Of a stretch of 36,754 nucleotides of DNA, positions 32,151 through 36,754 are shown piece by piece. The stretch covers positions 1 through 36,754 of the forward strand of contig JAAYAT010000161.1 of the NCBI GenBank assembly GCA_012719225.1, written 5' to 3'. Origin of the DNA: Verrucomicrobiaceae bacterium (GTDB lineage Bacteria; Verrucomicrobiota; Verrucomicrobiia; Verrucomicrobiales; DEV007). Below the pieces are notes generated by a model. It ran no database searches and was not told the DNA's origin. It was given only the letters and a program-made list of their open reading frames with translations. The first letter of the stretch is position 1. Each line of letters opens with the position of its first letter. The translations under genes and the position numbers were made by a program.

Positions 32151-33200
32151 TCAGGGTTGTTTTTTCAAGCCCGGAAAAGGACGTTTCTCCCGCTCCGTCG
32201 ACGGTTGCAGGAGCGGGGGAAGAGAGGGCCCGTCGCGAAAAAGACCGCCCTCCCTGGGGTAGAGGAGGAGGCCGTTGCGGTCGAGCTTGTCGAGGAAACT
32301 CTCGAGATCGCGCTTCAGGGTCGAGTCGTGCAGGAGCGCGGTGGCCAGTCCGTCTCCGTCTTCGATCTCGTCGAGGAGGTCGTTCGCGGATTGCAACGTG
32401 TCCCGAAGATCCCCGAGGGTCCGGTCGAAGTGGGAGACGACGGGGGGAATGGTGGCAAGGGTGTCGCCGAGTTGGCCCACGCTTTTGTCGATCCCGGCGA
32501 GGGTGGTGGTGGCGGCATCGGCGACTCCGGAAATGCGGGTGAGGGTGGCGCCGGTTTCGTCGAGGAGGGGATCGAATGTTTCGGAGGCCTTGCGAAGGTG
32601 TTCTGCGGAGACGCGCAACTCCGCTAGGATGACGGCGATATTTTCGATATTCTCATCGGTGAGGAGACCGCGCTCGAGTTTTCCGAAGAGCGATTCCATC
32701 TGATCGGTGGCGGCGCGGATTTCGGCGGCGGTGAGGGTGACTTCCTCCAGAGTGTCACCGGCGCTGCCGGCGAGGTCGTTGAGTGAGTCGGTTGGCTCCG
32801 CGAGAATGCGATGTCCCGGCGGGAAGAAATCTCCCGACGACACTTCCGGCGGGATGATGCGGACAAAACTGTCCCCCATGAGGCCGCTCGTGCCAATTTT
32901 CACGGTGGAACCGGCGGGAACGCGGTTGCCGGGATAGATCGTCAGCGGAATGGAGAGCAGAGTGTAGTCGTGGTTGAGTTCGGGATCGCCCGAGGCCCGG
33001 CCGATCTCGACGCCCCCGAGCCGCACCGGGACTCCGGCGCGGATTCCGGTGGCGTCGCGGACCTCGACGATGAGAGGGGTGCCTTCGATGTGGCTCCCCG
33101 TCGCATCGCCGAAGTGGAGAATGAGCCAGCCGAGCAGACCGAACCCCAGGAGAACGAAGAGCCCGACATAGACTTCGGAGCGATGGGAGGTGGCCGTCAT
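32151..33200 (-). CDS. mlaD: MlaD-like MCE domain lipid-transport protein
   Basis: Product of 349 aa. One N-terminal transmembrane helix (about 10-29, VYVGLFVLLGFGLLGWLIL) precedes an MCE domain (about 37-115): IVEVRDATGIRAGVPVRLGGVEIGR, then TVKIGTSGLMGDSFVRI. The long C-terminal part (150-310) is helical with heptad-like repeats (TLEEVTLTAAEIRAATDQMESLFGKLERG), as in extended MCE proteins that form needle-like hexamers. MCE proteins take lipid from the permease into the periplasm. The tail is Pro/Arg-rich. The gene follows the permease and ATPase genes (81 bases after mlaF). No MlaB STAS or MlaC carrier is in the window, so the path may differ from that of E. coli. Confidence 0.92.
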   Translation of the reverse strand: MTATSHRSEVYVGLFVLLGFGLLGWLILHFGDATGSHIEGTPLIVEVRDATGIRAGVPVRLGGVEIGRASGDPELNHDYTLLSIPLTIYPGNRVPAGSTVKIGTSGLMGDSFVRIIPPEVSSGDFFPPGHRILAEPTDSLNDLAGSAGDTLEEVTLTAAEIRAATDQMESLFGKLERGLLTDENIENIAVILAELRVSAEHLRKASETFDPLLDETGATLTRISGVADAATTTLAGIDKSVGQLGDTLATIPPVVSHFDRTLGDLRDTLQSANDLLDEIEDGDGLATALLHDSTLKRDLESFLDKLDRNGLLLYPREGGLFRDGPSLPPLLQPSTEREKRPFPGLKKQP

Positions 33201-33281
33201 GGATGGGAGAAACCGGGAAACGGAATATGCGTCTGTTTCGCGATGGTGACAACGGCGAGTCTCGGGGGTCTCTCGTGCGGC

Positions 33282-34046
33282 TCAGGCGCGCCCCATGGTG
33301 TCGGCGGAGAGGAACTCGCGGATGATTCGGTCCTCCGAGGCCTCCAATCCGCTGACCGGACCGTCGTAACGGACTTCGCCGTGGTGCAGGAAAATCACCC
33401 GGTCGGCGAGGAAGCGCATCGCTCCGAGATGATGGGTCACCACGACCGAGGTGAGGCGGAGATCTTCTTTCATCTCTGCGATGAGCCGGGTGATGCTCTC
33501 CGCCAGAATGGGATCGAGACCGGCGGTGGGTTCGTCATAGAGCATACAGTCGGGACGGCCCGCGATGGCGCGGGCGAGGGCGGCCCGCTTCCGCATTCCG
33601 CCCGAGAGGACGCCCGGCATTTTCCCCCGCTGCCCTTTCAAATCGACCAGCTCGAGGACCTCTTCGACGCGGTAGCGAAGACGCGCCTCGTCCTTTTCCC
33701 CCGCCTCGCGCAGGGGGAAGGCGATATTTTCCCCCAGGGTGAGCGAGTCGAAGAGTGCGCCGTCCTGAAAGAGCACGCCGATCCGTCGGCGCATCGGCCG
33801 CAGCGCCTCTTCCCCGAGCCCGCCGATGTCGATGCCGTCGACTTTCACGGAACCGGAGAGGGGGCGCATGAGACCGTTGAGATGCTTGAGCAGGACGCTT
33901 TTGCCCGCGCCGCTGCCGCCGAGGATGGCGGTGGTCCGGCCCCTCGGCACGTCGAAGGTGACACCGCGCAGGACGGGGTGACCGTCCAGCGTCTGCCGCA
34001 GGTCGCGGATTTCGAAAAAAGGAGAGGTGTTTTCGGAAGGGTTCAT
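33282..34046 (-). CDS. mlaF: MlaF-like ABC transporter ATPase
   Basis: Product of 254 aa. Walker A is GGSGAGKS (43-50), the signature motif is LSGGM (147-151), and Walker B plus following D-loop is DEPTAGLDP (171-179). VVTHHLGAMRFLADRVIFLHHG carries the switch His. Following the pattern of MlaF, a stretch ILAESITRLIAEM lies after the D-loop. It powers lipid movement through the MlaE-type permease and is cytoplasmic, bound to the inner membrane. Its neighbours on the same strand are the permease (stop 18 bases upstream) and the MCE protein. All motifs are complete. Direction of lipid transport is not readable from sequence. Confidence 0.95.
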   Translation of the reverse strand: MNPSENTSPFFEIRDLRQTLDGHPVLRGVTFDVPRGRTTAILGGSGAGKSVLLKHLNGLMRPLSGSVKVDGIDIGGLGEEALRPMRRRIGVLFQDGALFDSLTLGENIAFPLREAGEKDEARLRYRVEEVLELVDLKGQRGKMPGVLSGGMRKRAALARAIAGRPDCMLYDEPTAGLDPILAESITRLIAEMKEDLRLTSVVVTHHLGAMRFLADRVIFLHHGEVRYDGPVSGLEASEDRIIREFLSADTMGRA

Positions 34047-34064
34047 TCACGAACTCACACAGGT

Positions 34065-34877
34065 TCACAGATCCATCGTCACCGTGGGGAGGAGGAGGTT
34101 GAGCAGCAGGGAGAGGAAAAGGTTGGAGATCAAAATCGCCAGCGACGAGTAGACCACCGCCCGCGTCGTGGCGCGACCCACCCCCACCGCGCCGCCGCTC
34201 GTGGCGAGGCCCTGGTGACAGGAGATCAGGACGATGAGCCCGCCGAAAACCGTTCCTTTGATCAAACCCGTGAGAATGTCGGGAACCCCGGTATGGGCCA
34301 TCAACTGCGTTTCGTACCAGACCGCCGGTACGCCGAAGAGCCCCACCGTGAGCAGTTCCGAGGCCAGCATTCCGAAAAGGATCGCCTCTCCGACGAGGAT
34401 GGGCATGGAGAGGAGGATCGCGAGGACGCGGGGAACGACGAGGTATTCGATCGGCGCGACGCCCATGGCGCGGAGGGCGTCGACCTGTTCGGTGACCCGC
34501 ATCGTGCCGATCTCGGCAGCCATGGAGGCTCCCATTCGGCCCGTCACCATGAGGGCGGCGAGGACGGGACCCAGTTCGCGGCACATCGCGATGGAAACGA
34601 CCGGTCCGGTCGCCGAGCCCAGACCCAGCTCGCTGAATTTGTCGTAGGCCTGCACCGCGAAGACCGCGCCGGTGAAAGCGCCGGTGATGATGACGACGAG
34701 CTGTGAACCGATCCCGATGGCGATCACCTGGGTGAGGACGAGCCGTCCGCGGATCCGGAAGCGCAGGAACGATGCGAGCACCCGCGAGGCCAGCAGGGCG
34801 ACCTGACCGAGATAGCGGAACAGTCCGATCACGGGAGCGCCCGCCATTTTCGCAAGGTGGCGTGCCATCCGTTTCAT
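34065..34877 (-). CDS. mlaE: MlaE-like ABC transporter permease
   Basis: Product of 270 aa with about five membrane helices and a MlaE-family core: TGAFTGAVFAVQAYDKFSELG, then GPVVSIAMCRELGPVLAALMVTGR, MRVTEQVDALRAMGVAPIEYLVVPR and AVGVGRATTRAVV, the last ending near the C-terminal helix. The conserved E-L-G-P-V-L-A-A-L and V-T-E-Q-V-D-A-L segments are diagnostic. I choose the ATG at 34875-34877 rather than 34928, since the chain then begins with a basic amphipathic segment. It is the first gene of the Mla set. A divergent gene starts 128 bases away, so that gap should hold its promoter; I could not pick a convincing one. Confidence 0.95.
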   Translation of the reverse strand: MKRMARHLAKMAGAPVIGLFRYLGQVALLASRVLASFLRFRIRGRLVLTQVIAIGIGSQLVVIITGAFTGAVFAVQAYDKFSELGLGSATGPVVSIAMCRELGPVLAALMVTGRMGASMAAEIGTMRVTEQVDALRAMGVAPIEYLVVPRVLAILLSMPILVGEAILFGMLASELLTVGLFGVPAVWYETQLMAHTGVPDILTGLIKGTVFGGLIVLISCHQGLATSGGAVGVGRATTRAVVYSSLAILISNLFLSLLLNLLLPTVTMDL

Positions 34878-35005
34878 TGCTCGTGAGCGGCTTGTTCCAT
34901 CGCCCCAGCAAACACGAATCCACCGCATCGTTCAACTGATCGTATCGCGTCCTCTTCGGCGGATAGGCGTTGCAATTCGGAACCAACTGCGGTGAACTAA
35001 TCCCC

Positions 35006-35884
35006 ATGGACAACGAAGAGACGGAAACGGAGACAGCGGCGCAGCCCGTGGGAATCATCGGACAAGGAATCATCGGCAGCCGCGTCGGCGAGCGGCTTCG
35101 CAGCGCGGGCCGACACGTCTATGTCTGGAACCGCACACCGAAACCCATTCCCAACTTCGTCGGCTCGCCGGAAGAAGTCGCCCAGCTCGCCGACATCATT
35201 CAGATCTTTGTCGCCGACGGGGTCGCGCTGGGACAGATCATCGCCGCGCTCGGTGACAAGCTGGAAAAACGGCACACCGTTCTCTGCCACGGCACCTGCG
35301 ATCCCGAATCGGTCGTCGCGGCCTATCAGGCGGTGAAAGAGCGCGGCGCCTCCTTTCTCGACGCACCTTTCACCGGGAGCCGTCTCGCGGCGGAGAAGGG
35401 GGCTCTGGTCTACTATGTGGGCGGAGACGCGAAAGTCCTCGAACGCGTCCGCCCCGTCCTCGCGGACAGTTCCACCGAAATCCTCCACCTCGGTCGCGTC
35501 GGCGAGGCCTCTCTTATCAAGATCGCCACCAACATGATCTCGGCCGTCACCACCGGCGTGCTCGCCGAGGCCTACGGTCTCGTCGCCAAGGCGGGGGTCG
35601 ATCCGGAACGATTCGCGGAGGCTCTCCGGCACAACGCCTGTCATTCCGGCCTCGTCGGGATGAAGCTGCCCCAGATCATGGCGCAGGACTACGAACCGCA
35701 TTTTTCCCTGAAACACATGTTCAAGGACGCTCAGTACGCCCTGAATCTCGGCCGCCAACTCGGGGTGGAGGAACCCGTCCTCTCGACCACTGCCAGCGTC
35801 ATGTTCCGCTCCATTCAAAAAGGATTGGGAGAAAAAGATTATTCCGTCCTCGCTCTGCGGTATCAAGAAGAGGGGGAGAGTTGA
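35006..35884 (+). CDS. NAD(P)-dependent beta-hydroxyacid dehydrogenase family
   Basis: Product of 292 aa. The N-terminal dinucleotide fold has GIIGQGIIGSRVGERL (16-31) with the G-x-G-x-x-G loop. The substrate segment DAPFTGSRLAAEKGALVYYVGGD and the catalytic Lys in SLIKIATNM follow the pattern of 3-hydroxyisobutyrate or tartronate semialdehyde reductases. They reversibly oxidise a short beta-hydroxy acid with NAD(P). I take the ATG at 35006; an in-frame extension to 34970 is Glu-poor and not family-like. The short acidic N-terminus (EETETETAA) is not typical. A glyoxylate/succinic semialdehyde-type substrate is possible. It is followed 40 bases later by the YgfZ-like gene. Confidence 0.93.
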   Translation: MDNEETETETAAQPVGIIGQGIIGSRVGERLRSAGRHVYVWNRTPKPIPNFVGSPEEVAQLADIIQIFVADGVALGQIIAALGDKLEKRHTVLCHGTCDPESVVAAYQAVKERGASFLDAPFTGSRLAAEKGALVYYVGGDAKVLERVRPVLADSSTEILHLGRVGEASLIKIATNMISAVTTGVLAEAYGLVAKAGVDPERFAEALRHNACHSGLVGMKLPQIMAQDYEPHFSLKHMFKDAQYALNLGRQLGVEEPVLSTTASVMFRSIQKGLGEKDYSVLALRYQEEGES

Positions 35885-35924
35885 TACAAAGAAAACATTG
35901 CGATCCTTTTCCTCACACCCGCCC

Positions 35925-36754
35925 ATGATCCCGCTCCCCCCTGTAACCGGACGATGGTTCCCCCTGCGCGACCGCGCGATATTCCGACTGACCGGACCCG
36001 ACCGCGTCCGTTATCTCAACGGCCAGGTGACCAATGATCTCGAAAATCGTTCCTTGGAACGCGAGGCGGTCGCCGCCTGTCTCTGCACGATCAAGGGCCG
36101 GGTCGAGGCGCTCGTGTGGATTCGCGCCGACGGCGACAGCCTGATCCTCGACGGCGAGCTGGCGCAGCGCGAACTCCTTCACGCCCGGCTCGAGCGATAC
36201 CTCATCGCCGATGATTGCGAGATCACCGACGAGAGCGACCGCCTTCTCCTGGTGCATCATTTCATCGAGGGAGGACCCGGGGTGGACTGCCGCCGTTTCG
36301 CGGCGGGCGGGCGCGACTTGCTGCTATGTAAGGGCGACCCCGATCCTTTCGACGTGGCGCTTCTCCTCGACGAGAGCGAAGTCGCGCGACATCAACTCCA
36401 CGCGATGATTCCGGCGGCCGGTCGGGAAATCACGGGCGAGGAATTCCCCGCCGAACTCGGACTCGACGAGCTGGCGGTCAGTTTCCACAAGGGCTGTTAT
36501 CTGGGGCAGGAAGTTCTCTCCCGCATCGAGAGCGTCGGCCGGGTGAAGCGCCGCCTCACCCTCATCGAGAGCCCTTTTCCCCTCGCTCAGGGGGTGCCAG
36601 TGGTGAGTCTCCACGGGGAAAACGGGATGACGACGCGGGCGACGGTGCCTCACGGAGAAAAATCACAACTCGGGATGGCGATTTTCAAGATTTCTCAAGA
36701 AAATGAAAAACTTATTGATAATCAGCCTGTTGCGGTGGTTCCGAGCGATACTCC
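35925..36754 (+). CDS. ygfZ: YgfZ/GcvT-like folate-binding protein, 3' end cut by window
   Basis: At least 276 aa are visible and no stop is reached at the window edge. The frame from the ATG at 35925 gives a GcvT-like fold: FRLTGPDRVRYLNGQVTNDLENR near residue 20-42 and KGRVEALVWIRADGDSLIL follow the family start. The diagnostic motif KGCYLGQEV with downstream SRIESVGRVKRRL lies at 189-209 (Cys191). Such proteins bind tetrahydrofolate and take part in iron-sulfur cluster maintenance and in tRNA modification through MiaB. Only the last part of the C-terminal beta-barrel domain is missing. It follows the dehydrogenase gene by 40 bases. Codons near the right edge turn AT-richer, which is notable but short. 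Confidence 0.9.
   Translation, partial: MIPLPPVTGRWFPLRDRAIFRLTGPDRVRYLNGQVTNDLENRSLEREAVAACLCTIKGRVEALVWIRADGDSLILDGELAQRELLHARLERYLIADDCEITDESDRLLLVHHFIEGGPGVDCRRFAAGGRDLLLCKGDPDPFDVALLLDESEVARHQLHAMIPAAGREITGEEFPAELGLDELAVSFHKGCYLGQEVLSRIESVGRVKRRLTLIESPFPLAQGVPVVSLHGENGMTTRATVPHGEKSQLGMAIFKISQENEKLIDNQPVAVVPSDT

Noticed and set aside
1-36754. tRNA, rRNA, CRISPR array or transposon ends
   Set aside because: I looked for tRNA-like cloverleaf arms, regular spaced repeats, and transposase or integrase motifs and saw none.

Overview
The window is high-GC, densely coded bacterial chromosome. It has no rRNA, tRNA, CRISPR array, insertion sequence or phage gene that I can see. The gene content fits a Gram-negative member of the PVC group, most likely Verrucomicrobiota: an exported sulfatase, a DUF1080 protein, a cytochrome c-tailed beta-propeller, an SHD1-like wall/surface protein, a 'crystallin J1'-type ADP-ribosylglycohydrolase and an outer-membrane barrel. 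Most starts lack a good Shine-Dalgarno sequence. The taxonomic call is inferred from gene families; no marker gene was searched.

Layout. 1-2.1 kb: the tail of a DUF4404 gene, then an envelope group on the minus strand (RlpA lipoprotein, a polytopic membrane protein, an EF-hand lipoprotein). 2.3-10.5 kb, plus strand: a polysaccharide pyruvyl transferase-family protein with a Tat-like leader, a full-length RapA, a class A penicillin-binding protein and an HTTM-like membrane protein. 10.4-13.7 kb: an M16 zinc protease (minus), an OpcA-family protein (plus) and a two-CBS protein (minus). 14.0-16.0 kb: an SHD1-like secreted protein and a kelch-like protein. 16.2-19.4 kb, minus: DUF3817, a phytanoyl-CoA dioxygenase-like protein, a secreted DUF1080 protein and a MobA-FdhD fusion. 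19.4-25.1 kb, minus: a sulfatase downstream of three translationally coupled genes for exported proteins (unknown domain, propeller-cytochrome c, signal-peptide HpcH/HpaI aldolase). 25.2-28.7 kb, minus: FMN reductase, ADP-ribosylglycohydrolase homologue, VOC protein and serS. 28.9-29.7 kb: an outer-membrane barrel gene with a long AT-rich leader and a clear terminator. 29.9-34.9 kb, minus: an mlaE-mlaF-mlaD lipid-transport set running into a single-pass membrane protein, a type III pantothenate kinase and a ROK kinase. 35.0-36.8 kb, plus: a beta-hydroxyacid dehydrogenase and a YgfZ-type protein cut by the window end.

Functional themes are envelope building and lipid traffic (RlpA, PBP, Mla, barrel protein), breakdown of extracellular polymers and organic acids (sulfatase, DUF1080, propeller-cytochrome, exported aldolase) and cofactor or central metabolism (MobA-FdhD, CoaX, ROK kinase, OpcA, YgfZ). 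The most notable points are the exported aldolase operon, the MobA-FdhD fusion, and three enzymes whose usual metal or catalytic residues are replaced (ROK kinase, CoaX, ADP-ribosylglycohydrolase homologue).
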